From NCBI RefSeq assembly GCF_030247185.1, contig NC_080570.1:2666001-2730000 (forward strand): a stretch of DNA of 64,000 bases. The letters run 5' to 3'. Made by a program: the position numbers and the translations under genes. Origin of the DNA: Malaya genurostris. Taxonomy: Eukaryota > Arthropoda > Insecta > Diptera > Culicidae. The stretch's first letter is position 1; each line of letters begins with the position of its first letter. Shown here piece after piece: positions 33,401-46,300 of this stretch. The notes below the pieces were generated by a model that did not search any database, was not told the DNA's origin, and was given only the letters and a program-made list of their open reading frames with translations.

Positions 33401-36095
33401 ACACATCGCTCTGCGAAGACCAACAATTGTCTTTGGAATAAAGCTGTATCTTCTTCGCTACGAATGATGATTTTTGACGTCATCAGCAACGAGGACTCTC
33501 CAGAGAAAAGTCGACGTCGTTGAAATACAGTAAGAATATCAAAGGCCCGAGATGGTTACCCAGCGAAATTCCGGTTGAGGCTGAAACTCTTCTGAAATGT
33601 GATCGCCGAATTCGACTACGAAATCAAATGTGCAAACTATCTACAGTCTTGGTGATAGGAACAAAGTTCAAGTGAAGAATTGAGCGAAGTGAAACAGTGA
33701 TACAACAACAGACTATTGTACGACAAAGATCAATAGTTATTGAGTTCCTGGAGAGCAGAATTCAATAATGAATATGAGAATTTTAAAGCAGCGGTCCATC
33801 TCTACCTAAACAAGGCAAAAAGCTGCAGTTGAACGAATCGAGTAATGCAATATACATGCAATTTCTGAAAGAACAGGAAGCGATGATTGCCAAATTCGCG
33901 GCTGTGAATTAAAATATCCACTGTTAAGCACAACAATCTTAAGTAGGATGAAGTGGGGAGATATGCCGCGCTTTTCTTTAAATTCGGATAAAATTAACAG
34001 GAAGTAACGAACCGTTACTGTGAATATTTTTAAAAATACTATAAACATTACTTATTAATCTAATGTATTTGTTAGGAGAAGAATCAGTGATTGTCATAAT
34101 AAATTATTGACAAAAGAAAAAAAAAAACTTCTGGTGAGAAGCTACTCCGTATAGTGAGATTCCACTTGTGAATCACAGAATGTAGAATCGAAAATTGTGA
34201 AGAAGAAAAATTGAAACTTTCTACTGTCCTTCTTTGATACATTTCATGGCTGCTTCTAAATTTTCGGATGACCGTAGATTTCACATTACATTAACCTTTC
34301 TTTTATATTGGGTAGGTATTCTGCATGCTGTAATTAGGAAACAAAACATTCCTCGATCAAAAATAAAAGGCGATACTATCCCATAGTTTTAATGCGGCGT
34401 CTCTACCGGTTAGTAGGTATAGACACAGCTTTATTCCAAATAATGATGAAAGAAAAATCTTTGCCTGTGATTGAAAAAATATCTTCAACAACATTCTATC
34501 TGGCACAACGATAGGTTATGTCATTATTTTGAGATAGGACTTCAGTAGGCCTTGTGAGTAATCGGGCAAAGCCACATGTACACCCAAGGATATCAAAACT
34601 TGTCTATACCGACTCGAAGCAACCCTAGGCACGTCTGCTACGGTTAACAACGACATCAACTATCCTTAACAAAGAACACCTTGGATGAAAAACATACAAC
34701 GAAGCTTCCAACGACAACAGTTGTAGACGAAGATGCGATTAGTAAACCAATAGCCCCCAAACCTCTCTGGATGGCAAAGAGATGCCCTGTCTTCCAAGAA
34801 AAACAGGCCCTGTTTCTAAAGACATCTGTATCCTTCTTAAAGACTAGCTACCATGCCGACCCTGTCAACTTGGAGCGAAATCCATCTTCAGTTCAGTAAC
34901 GTCATCGCACGGCATCACATTCAACATATCATGTCAATTGTATTGGTGTGCAGTGTTGCTATTTTGGCGCGCACGATTTTTACATTTTTATCAACTACTC
35001 GTATGTACAAGTTTCGATTCAGACTGGCCTGAGGGCGCCATGCTCGCAAAAAAGGATGATGCCAATGATTTGTTCGAGAAATGGGTGAGCTGGATATCTT
35101 GTTAATTTGATGTCTTCGATACCATGACTACTTCGTCTGTGATATGACTACTACGTCGTTTTTTATTCGTGAAATCAAACTACAAGACATTTTTTAAATT
35201 ATTATCGTTTCTAATAATGGATAAGGAAAAGTATATAGATAACAAAGGCGAATGATAAAGAAAACAGATATACAGGAAATGTAGTTCAACAAGAAAAAGA
35301 TATACTTATTTTGAATTAAATGTGATTCGCAGAACAGTTAAATGTCGATGGAATTTATATAAGATAAGAAGCTACTGGCTACTTATTCCTGGTATGACAT
35401 GAAAAAAAACAGAGAAACTCTACCAATTTTAGCCGTTGTCAGATATCGGTCTTTAGACAAGTTCTGTCTGGATACTAACGTTATCATTCTTCTACTGGAC
35501 TAAGGTCATAATATGAAATTCAATCAAATTTATACTAAAACTGGCACATTGTCAATTTGCTTGTTTATTCAAATTGCTGGGGTCACTTGGTAACTAGTTC
35601 GTGTAGCAACCAAACCAGTGTTGTTCGATAAGATTATTTTGTTTTATCATTGGCTAGGGGTCACCCAAGACAATGAAAACTGAAACGTTCGTTTTAGCAA
35701 AGAGAATAAATAACGACTCGTAACTATGGATCGTATTGGTAAAATAAATAAATTTTACTGGTACAAGAAATAGGCTTACTGTGATCTGAATTCAAATTGC
35801 TGGTAGCTTCCTATAATTCGGTTTCGATATCTCAACAGATCTCAACGCTTATCGACACTTTCATTGACGACTCATCTTCGCCGAAGCTGATCGTTCGTCG
35901 GAGAAAAAAAAACTAAACCCTATATTCAATACCGATTGGTACTGTCGTTGTTATACGTTACCCGATGGTTGAAATTCCCTTCAGCAAACAGTTTGGCTCG
36001 GTGCACTGCCAATCACAGTAGACTGTTTTATTTGCATCCACGTGTTAACTTGTCATCTATTAGGTTTCATTCGGGTGTGACAGCTTCACGTCGTT

Positions 36096-36125
<30 letters not shown>
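36096..36125 (+). repeat. (CGT)n microsatellite
   Basis: About ten consecutive cgt trinucleotides in the GC-richer patch upstream of the proposed first mino exon. No coding frame with other support runs through it. Confidence 0.85.
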
Positions 36126-36126
<1 letters not shown>

Positions 36127-37265
36127 GTGCCGGTTGTTTAATCACACCACAGTCCCAGGGCTAAAGAGAAACGGCCAAAATGTCGTGCGACCTGTAGTGT
36201 ACCATTGAACCGTTCAAAAATAAACCCGGTAACGTATCACTTGCATCGGTTGCACTATCCAACAGTTATCGTGAAAAAACATGATGCACAATAATACAGC
36301 AGTAATGGTTAATATTTTGTGAGTGTAAGATCAGAGATTGATATGAAATGTGCTGTTGACAAATTCGATTTAACATCGTCCGTAAGTTCATTTATCTGTC
36401 ACGTAATTTCACTGATCAATATCGATCCTTTTTTCGACAATGGTAAACTTTCCAATAATTAATAAATCTACTCTGATGTTTCTCAGAATCAAATCCCCAT
36501 GGAGATCCCCAGTTCACGAGAACCGAGCACCTTTTTCCTATCGTTAGAAAGATAAGGTACACAAATCCCCGGGACACTCACCTTACATTTCGTCCATCCC
36601 TATACAGAGAGAATAGAATTCAACCGGCGGATTGACTCGCCGTATTTATCAGTAGTAGCAGCAGCAGCAACAGCAACACATGCACGCGAGCGGCGATCGG
36701 GGCCACAACAAAACAATCGCGGCATTGGCTGGCGATTTTCAGTCGCATTTCACTGACCGAGATGTTCGGATCGTAGTCTCTGCAGAACTTTGCCAACCCT
36801 CTGTGCGTTTTTTGGTAGCGGTTTCGTTTTGATAGTGTTTTTGTGTCGGCTATTTGGCGGCTACTGTCCTCAGAAGAAATTTGGATAAGTGCCAGTTCGC
36901 GGCCGGGCTTCCGTTCGACGGTGGCGTGATCGTTTGTCACCACCCCCAATTCCGAAAAGGAATTCAACTTGATAAAATCATACCCATAGCTACGGAGCAT
37001 ACATAGCTTGGCTACCGCGTTCCCGTGTCTTCTCCGGAGACCAGTGCTTGATGTTTGCCTAAAGTTGATGAACTGTGATCATAACCATTGACCATTCAAT
37101 AATAACGTGGTAGTGAAACGGTTGTGTACATCATCCGCTGCAGTCGGAGTTGAATGAGTAGTGAAATAGATGCAATTTAATTGTCGTCTTGAAACAGTCT
37201 TTCGCTATCTTTAGATAGATTACGGTGCACTCGAGTGCAGTCATCGGAACCCTTGTACCTACAGC

Positions 37266-37330
37266 ATGGTTGGAATTGTGGAAGTCGTGCTGTTTCTTGC
37301 CGTGGTGGGATACTTCTTCAACAAAAGAAG
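37266..37330 (+). CDS. mino: Proposed 5' coding exon of mino (hydrophobic N-terminus)
   Basis: An ATG in the context ACAGCATGG opens a frame encoding MVGIVEVVLFLAVVGYFF, then NKR. It ends at AGAAG|GTAATG. The two spare bases plus the first base of the exon at 46771 make an Arg codon, and the frame runs through GTD into MVDIISNRVQEAY without a stop. This would give GPAT1 a hydrophobic N-terminal segment followed by positive residues, like a signal anchor. No transcript evidence is available here. The alternative is that this exon is absent and translation starts at 46781. Confidence 0.55.
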
Positions 37331-40300
37331 GTAATGGATTTTGGTTTTCAAAATCGTCGAACAAGTGACTGTTTTTGTATTAACTGAAACAGTCCGAACT
37401 ATTTATTCACCATTTTGACCTGTGATGTCGGTTAATCTGGTGCCTTGAACCGAAGGAAGCACACAATTTCTTGCATACGAAATGTCGTTTCAAACCCTGC
37501 GTAATGAAGCTAAAATATGTACACTGCTCTTATCAAGCCCATGTACTTCTTTGTCCCCTCGTGAAGCTTGGTTGTGTGTCTACTAATTCATTGGAAATTG
37601 CGCGCGTTGCTTCTGCGCTTCTTTTTTTTTGCAAACGAGATTCTAATCGCGTGATACTGAAGTACAGTACAACTTTGAATCATGAAGTCCGTCCGGCGCG
37701 TTGACCTCAAATCATTGATTATTTTGGTTTTCGTCAGCCCGAATTTTTTAGGGTGAGAAATTGCAAGAATTGCTAACAAACAAATTAATAAAAATTTAAA
37801 AAATTTCAAACGATTTGGTTAGAGTGAAATTAGTTATTTTGCCCGTCACTATAACATAACTTTTGAGCATAAATCCATTAAAAAAAAAGACAAAAACAGA
37901 GAAGACTTTCGACCACTATTAACGGTAATCTGAGTTCGGCCAGGTCCGAATGTAGGTCGGATAAGGAATAGGAAGGGATTTTAGTCCAATACTTGTTGTT
38001 ATTAGAGGTCGTATATATTACAGCGTCGGAATAAACTTTAGTGATGGTAGTATTTGCGCGCAACTGAGTATGTTCGAGCGCTTATTTATTGAAACTGAAT
38101 TCACAATCACTAAACGTAGACTAAAAGAGAATTATTCAAAGCTATCGCAAAACTTTTCTAGTTAAAAATGTCTTCTACAGTGCAAATGAGTGAATATGAT
38201 TTATACAAACCAGTTGATTCCTAGGTCATTAGACAAATTTTGAACAATTTTTTTTTATTTACTACGAGAAGATTGATGATTGGTTGTTTTGTTGTGTTCT
38301 TAAGAGCCGACTACCGAGAACAAATATTGCTTTGTCTTGTGTTAATTTGAGGTGTAACACGTACCTAACTAAAAAAGTTTTAACATGCAATGAAACACAA
38401 ACGGTTCATTCAATTTCAAAATTTATTTTTTCATATTAAAGTACAATCCTTCCGGTTAATTGTGGAATATAATTTCATTCAAATGGCTGCCTCGGCTGGC
38501 CTTGCAGTACGCCATACGGCCGGTCCAGTTTTTTAATACATTTTCGGTTGTATGCAGCTTTATTTCGTCTGAAAAACCTACAACTGTCTCAAGGTAAAAC
38601 TTGAGTGAATAATATTAATTTCTAATTGAAATGAACTAGGTTTATAAATAGAAAAAGCTTATCGATTCAAACGAGATCGCAGAATGATAGACCATTAACG
38701 CTATAAAAATAACTGCATGCGTGCAAAACTTGAACATAAACTTGGCGAAGAGAAACTCCATAGCACTAATAAGCACATAGATATAATTGCATATATTTGG
38801 GCTATTTATAGAATTTCGTCGACTACAAGACAAATACAGAATGCACATTGATGTGTGTCAAATAGTTCAAAATAAAGTTATTCAGAGGTTGAAAATATTA
38901 AACCCCAAAATAATGCAAAGTGCACATAATCAATTATTTTCCATGTTTCGTCTTCGACTCATCAGAGCATTAGCAGTTTATGTTGAACTACATGCGCGAC
39001 CTAGCAGTTCAAGGTAAACCTATAAGAAGACGTTAAGTTAATGTTATTAAAGCTATTTGCAAAACTTTTGGCACCGAAGTGCAATATCTAAACTGTTAAA
39101 GCTCTGATGAACCTGAGACTTGAGGTTATAGGTTGAATTATTTCAACTTCTAAATAACCTCAATCTGTACGGCTAGGAAGCCGAACGTGATGTCTGTATA
39201 GACTTTGTACTTCAGTACAAACATACCAAATCTTTTGCGGCTGACGTTGAAACGCTAGTGGCTCAACCAAAATTGCTAATGCGCTGACGAGTCGAAGACG
39301 AAACATGAAACAAGATAAAATTGATTATGTGCACTAAATTTTGGGTTTAATTTTTTAACCCCTAAATAACTTCATTTCGAACTATTCGAAACACATCAAT
39401 GTGCATTCTGAAAAGTTGAAAATAATTGATTTAGGTTTCCTGGTTTTCATTATTCTAACCGGAAAAGGTTTTCCATCATCGAGATGTGGTTCATGTCTCT
39501 TTATTCCAAACGACAGATTCATTGGCATTTTAAACTGACCCAGAAGAATTCGTATATCTAGGAACCGTCAAATAGTTTCATTCGAAAATGAAATACGACG
39601 TCTGGATTTTAATACCCATCGTTTAAATCGCAGTTTGTGGAAATCTAACAAAATTGTTGGTTACATTCTTATTTTACGATTTCGACGAACTGAACCGAAT
39701 GGTACATGACCGTTGGCCCTCCTGGTCAAGGTTAGCAACCCGATTTTCGCAGCGATCGCCTAACCTTTCTAATAAGAAAGGCAGGAATGTTTTTGTGTGG
39801 GTGCCTAAAGAAGTCATTAACTTATCGTTGCTTGACAACGAACATTTCCGATAACAAAATATTATCAAAACTGGTAACGACCTTTGTCACGTTAATGGCA
39901 TGATGACTTCACTAAGCCAAGAGATAATTAGCCTAGTAGACAGTAGAAAATTTCTGGTACAATGGTATCAGCTCTCTAGGAAACAGATAAATGTAATAAT
40001 GATAAACAAATCCAATTTGTCTCCTGATTATGTGCGATGACGGGATTGAATGGGGAAAACCCAGAAAATGACGGGTTTTTTAGAATTTGAACTTTCTCGT
40101 GCGTCCCATCGGGGTTCGATGCATAACTTGCGCTTGTACTATTCATACCAGGTATACCGGTATGAAGTGAGCGGTTTTTATTTTTTGTTAAAATGAAACA
40201 CGCAAATAAAAAGGTTCGTTTTTGAAAGCAAACTAATCAGACTTCATCGTAGGAATCGAAGTGCTGCTCAACCAATGTGTGGCCAATCGATGAAAAACAA

Positions 40301-43300
40301 CTGGGAGTCGGAAGGGGCTAAGTTTAGTGAATACGAAGGGTTGGGTCGTAGCTCCCCGCAAAGTGCTTTGACTGTTTTCTGAATTGGTTTTGCTTTTTGC
40401 TCAGGTGCTAAACTATTTTGCCGTGTCTTCTGGACCATTCTGGTCGTTTTTCGATCAAATCATGGTTCAAATTAATAATTTGTTGTCTGAAGCGATTGCT
40501 ATTAACAGTTTCATCAGGTTTTAGGAGCTCAAAAAATTTAGATGGGTTCCAATGAAATGTTCATTATCGTCACATTCGTATCTTAACGCTTACTTCATAC
40601 CGATATATCTGGTATTGGTTTGAATCCAGAATTTTACCCAGTTATTTTAGAACAAGTAGAATCGGTCAGCCATTACTAACTTTTTTTTCAGTAGTTGACT
40701 GCTAGTTCTTCGCCTTTTGATAATTTGATATTTATTTCGACCTACTCAGTCAACTTAATGCACTATTTTTTTCTCAATACCATACGAAAAACGAGTTTAA
40801 AAGGATAGATGAAACAACAGTAATGATCTTTACGAATTGCCATCCTCGGAATTGCTTTACCAATTGAGCTACCTGAAGATGTGGTAAAATTACATCTCAA
40901 GAAGAAACTCAAGTTAACAAAGCATCGCACTTGTCAATTTAAGTTTAACCAAAGCAACCAAGCATAAAAAAAAATAACAAAATTAAATTCAAACATGTGT
41001 ACTTGGATAGAAATCAAAATAAATTACCTTGGGATACTTTTCATCATGACGAATTTGAAGAAAGCAGAACGTTGAATTTCAATGAAACAAACCAATAGAT
41101 TTAGCACACAGTGCTCAAAGTTTGTTTTTTTTTCCTGAGATAAACAACTGGAAAAAAATTGACCTGTCGTTATGTCACGATAACCGATTAAGCGTGCCTC
41201 CTGCAGTGCAGTTCTAATTTTGAAAATGATAAAAAATAGCATTGATTGATGTCAGCTGATAACGATCATAATTAAAGGTGGATTTTGAGTGCATTGCATC
41301 TTATCAGGAATGCAGGTGAATTTGGAATATGATTACATTGTAAAAGTTCATTCTAATTTAGGGTGTTTATTTGTTTTTTTTTGCGGAGAACATATCAACG
41401 ATAGTTCAATGAATTCTCCCAAAGAGGATTATGTGATTAGCACATTCAAATCACGCACGAAACGTACTTGCAGTCCCGGTATAAGTGCTTCGCCGCACGT
41501 ATGCCGGATGGACCTTGATTCGATGTGCTGTTACTCCGATGTTTACCGATACCAGTTGAGCATTGAATGGTTGGTTCCTGGTCGTTCTGGCGTTGGCCAA
41601 CGACTCAATCACTTAATTTGTTACAATTTAGGACTTAGGATTATCTAATTGATTCCCCTTTCGAATAATTTTGATTAGTTTGATTTTATACGTGTTTGTA
41701 ATGTGTTTGTCGTCTTATTAGTCGAGCCAATAAATAAAAAGTGATAATTTGAAAGGAACAAAATATTTTTTACCCCAAATTTATGCTAGGATTTTATAAT
41801 TATTAGTATTATAGTCAAAATTATACATTTGCAAATCCAAATTACTTACGGTTAGCTGCTCCCGCACCTAGGAAAAATACACAATTTTGACCACATATGC
41901 CTAAACCATATTTTGCATCAATGTTTAGCTTTCCTGCATTGCCCAACAAAAAAGCAGACTGATAAAATTCAAACAACGAAATACGAAACCTACCGACATC
42001 AGTTCTCAAAGACAGTTCTTAATTCGCAACCTTCTCCGATCCGAGGAAATTGTTCTGCCAATTGCACTATTCTGGAAGTGATGAAACACAACTTAGAAGA
42101 CTAATACCGCACCCAACTACTTATCATTCATATCATAAGAATTTCCCTTTAATTCTCCGACTAAGTAATTTATTTTTCTTATCCAATGTTTGCTCGATAG
42201 GAACTAGAATTAACAAACTATTTTTACCTTGCAGGATTGGAAAAAGAATTTTAAATGTAAATGTCTATTTTACATTTAAAATTCAAGTGAACTGCAAAAA
42301 AAGCTATATACTAATCCATGAATCCAAAATTTTAATTTTTTTTAACAGAAGAATAATGTATCCACTCTAGAAGAAGGGAAGAAGGTTTCCCTGGTTTTTG
42401 AATGGCGATAACTCTCGCTTGTCTCCAGTCGTGTGGCACAATATTACCCTCAAAGAACTTGTTGAATGAATTCAACAAGCGCCTTTTGGCAGAGTCAGGC
42501 AGTTTTTTCAACTAGTCAGAGTCAGTGGATTTTCAACAACCATTGAATTTTACTTCTGTCTAACCCCAGAGTTTTATTGTTACACGACAAGAGCGCAAGC
42601 GAATACTTTACCATCGAAAACGGTGTTTCGTTTGTACTCGATGTCTTCTGTTCCGGTACAGAGTCGGGACATACTTTTTTAGTAAACTTTGCTTCAACTA
42701 AGCTCTTCATTATCATATCTAGCGCCGCGTAATTCCGGTAATTTTCAAATGTTCCAATTTGTTGAACGCTGAAATTCTTTCTCTTTGTCTCACCATGGGT
42801 TGGAAGTACGGATGTAAGTTTTCACACCGGGTTTCGTCTGAGCTTGAATCGCGGTATCGAGAATCAAGCCAGCCAACCATTAACGTGTACTCTTCCTCGG
42901 GAGGAAGTTCTTGTGTTGTTTTTAGTCTCGCAGACATCAAGTTTGTGCAGTACACTGAGGTCTTTTTACGCGTTTTTATTTTACGCGGATTTTTGAAGTT
43001 TCGTTTTTATGCGAATATTCAAACTTATGCGGTTTTCTTGTTTTGTCTTTGAAATGCACGAAGCATTGAGATCTAGTGTTATTCCATTTTTTTCAACTCT
43101 GAAAATTGTCGAAATTTTTCAAAGTAAAAATTCTTTTCGTGATTACACCAGATCTTGATGTTTCATGTATTTTTAAGATATTCGGCATCTACAAAAAATG
43201 TTTCGATTCCGAAAATCTCAACAAATTTTTGTCAAGATAACACCAGATGTTTCATGAATTTTTGAAGACATTTGGAATCAAAAAACAAAAATTCTTAAAT

Positions 43301-46300
43301 TTTGCGGTAATTCGATAGAAAGAATAGTACTTTTTGATCCCCAAACGTACTCCTCCGTAGGGATCATCTTGATCCAATCGAATAATGTTGAAATTATGGA
43401 TGTTTAAGAAGTTAACCGAGTTTCACACAATGCAAATGTGTCACATTTCAGATTGATGACTAGAAATTTGAAGGGATCTCTTTTTGCGATTGAATCCGTG
43501 ACGTCGGTAGATGAATTAGCCATCGAAGAACACGAGCGCTGGAAAGAAGGGGCCATTTTGCAGTCAACTGCTTCAAAAATGTTTTGTAATTTTTAGAGTC
43601 CCGTCAGAAGACACCTTCAAATCCTTACTAGAGAGCTTATGAGAAGATTTATTTCTCCTCTTCCTACAGCTTTGAGGGACAACCAGAGACCCAAGTAGCA
43701 CATGTAACTTGTTCATAAAAAATAAAAATAAAACAGATGCTGCATAATGGTCGCATGACAAACACGACGAAACAAGTCGTATTATGATGGTGACAATGGA
43801 GTCAAAATAATGTTACGAAATGACATCTCATCATACTAAGTTACAATAAGTTCCAACGTAACTTTTCGGTAATCTAACTCTTACGACGTGTTCGCATTGA
43901 CTGTTTTTAGTCGCCAACTGGTTACTGTGACAAAATGCGACACTGAAAAAGTGACACACTATAAGACAAAGTTAAGTAATACTTTCATATCGGTTACCGT
44001 ATTCGTTGTGATGCAACAAAGAAATACAATTACAGTGTCGGTTGAAAGCTTCCGTACATTATCCCGGACAATAATATTAAATCAATATGTAGAATAAATA
44101 GAAAATTCCTTCAGTTTAAAAAATTGGCTAAAGTTAAATCTGCGCTTATTGTTTGCCGGTACATATGCGAAGTAAACTTGTTTCTTTTTGGGAAGTACAT
44201 TCTATCTATCAGAGAAAATATTTCTACACTTTGTCACGGCAGTGTATGCATGGAAAAATCTATGCCAATGGCTACCATTATGACCGGGGAATGAAATATT
44301 CATTAAATTTGAAAACAGTGCAATTTTTAATTATTGCGATTGGTCAACTATTTTAACTTTGGTATATGAAAAACTAATATTAATCACAAAAATGTTCTAG
44401 CTGAACACATTTCGACTTTTTAGCTATAAATTTCATATGACGGGAATAAAAATATGAATATTATTTTGTATGTCGATGTTCTGAAACCCAAGATATCGGA
44501 GGCGCGCGCGTTTTCAATAAGTACAATGATCAACTTCACTATAAATATCGAATTGCACTTAGATTTTGAGTGTATATAGTGAGTTTAAAGAATATTGAAT
44601 ACTATAATTTGGCTCTTATTATCGGATGCCAATTTTTGGTCGTAAATGTTGAATGGGAAAAACATCAACCAATTGTAACTTCACACAAACTTTTATTTTC
44701 TGTTTCATTGTGACTGATGTGCGCGCTGAATCAAATCAAATATTCTTTACTGAGAAGTTGTTTGGCAACCCTTCGTAAGTCGCACAAACTCCGCCTCTTA
44801 CGCTTTTCAGGTAACATAGCAGTTATGGTGCACGTTGCAAAGTCTTCAACTTGTTCCATGAATTTGTGTCATATAAGTTACTGTCATTGAAGTGTAATAA
44901 TGTGTGCTACTTGGGGATATACCTTCCAATGGGTCGTCAGGATTGCTCTCGTCAGTTGACAGGCCGGTACTAGGTAGATGTTCGTTCGAACGCTTGCTGC
45001 TGCAATGGGATGTTGTGTGTCCTTCGATCGAGTTGTCGGGCCACCTGTGAACCAAAAATCAATCTTCACCATACAAATCATTCGACATATCTCGTCCTTA
45101 ATTCTTTCATTCAGGTGCTATTGGATATTCCTGGTAACACTTGATCTCGACTATCTCCACCTGGTGCTGGTTGGATCGCCGAGGCTCCAGTGAATCGGTA
45201 GCCATACCCCAACTGGAATCGCTGGACCGATCCCGACATTCTTCCGTTCGATTTGAAGGTGGATATCGGAAGCATCGATACAGGGAGAACTTCCGGGAAC
45301 TAATGTTCTAGAGGATAGGCATGTCAGTCCTAGACTTCGGTTCACAAGATGACAACTACCGGAGCACATGTGCTAGCCCAGTGCGTAAACCATTTCACCT
45401 TATAAACACACATACACACACAACAATGGATGTAATGACAATCGACATCGTGCGGGTAAAAATTACAGAAGCCACGCACGTGACTCCGAATGCCTTTTCG
45501 GAGATCGGACGTGAGCATGAAGAATTTACTTTTAAAATAGCAATCCAGTAAAAAAATTACACTCATAAACATAAGGCAGTCAGTTGTGAGTTGACTGATT
45601 TGACAACTAGTGCAACGGAAAAGTTCAATACCCGCGTCGGTATTGCTGGACATTTACTAAATGCCCGTGTTTATCGAATCCCGTGATAAAAAGGAACTTT
45701 TACTGCATTACGCAACAAGAAAACTTATGCCGTTTTTCATTGAAAAACACTGGTGGCGTGGATTGCTCTGGTTTTGCACTTTCGAGCAGAAATGCAACAT
45801 TCTGACGGTGTTTCATTGTCATTTCTGCTCGAAAGTGCAAAACCAGAGCAATCCACGCCACCAGTGTTTTTCAATGAAAAACGGCATTAGCAACCACCGT
45901 GGATGAAATTCGATTCCTCAATTCTTCCTGTCTCCAGTTAGGTGTCGGTTTCATTCGAAACGAGCAATCAGGTGGAAGGAACAATTTTGTTGTAAATCCT
46001 GTTTCACTGCATTGGAGATGATCCTTACGTCATAGAAGAATTTTGAAATGACCGATGCTCTCGATCGTAGTAGGCCTACTAACTAAAGTGAAGTACCTGT
46101 GATGGTACGGTCAATATTTTTCTTCCGGAGCCCATTCACATGCAATTAATGTCCGATGGTGTTGATAATTTGTGCATTATTTTAATGGATCATACAGTTT
46201 GTGTACGGTTGTGATCGTGAGGGCATAGTAAGATTTCACTGATCTAAATAAAAACACTAGTACAGTAAGCAAATGCGAAATTCCACCACAACCTGTTAAC

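Larger units (their letters stand above)
28416..37265. other. Intergenic, 8.8 kb, mostly unassigned
   Basis: AT-rich DNA without a supported gene. It holds a TIR-bounded element at 31766-31910, a repeat fragment at about 33190-33400, and a (CGT)n run at about 36096-36125. The part from about 35.9 kb is less AT-rich and, with CAG-type runs near 36.66 kb, may be the promoter and 5' UTR of the mino gene. No core promoter motif is certain. Confidence 0.4.

Noticed and set aside
36620..37000. 126-codon minus-strand frame with a Leu run
   Set aside because: The Leu run comes from a CAG/GCA trinucleotide repeat, and there is no other coding evidence.
45151..45369. Short frames in a GC-richer intronic patch, possibly retroelement-derived
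   Set aside because: I could not match them to a specific retroelement protein, and the frames are short on both strands.
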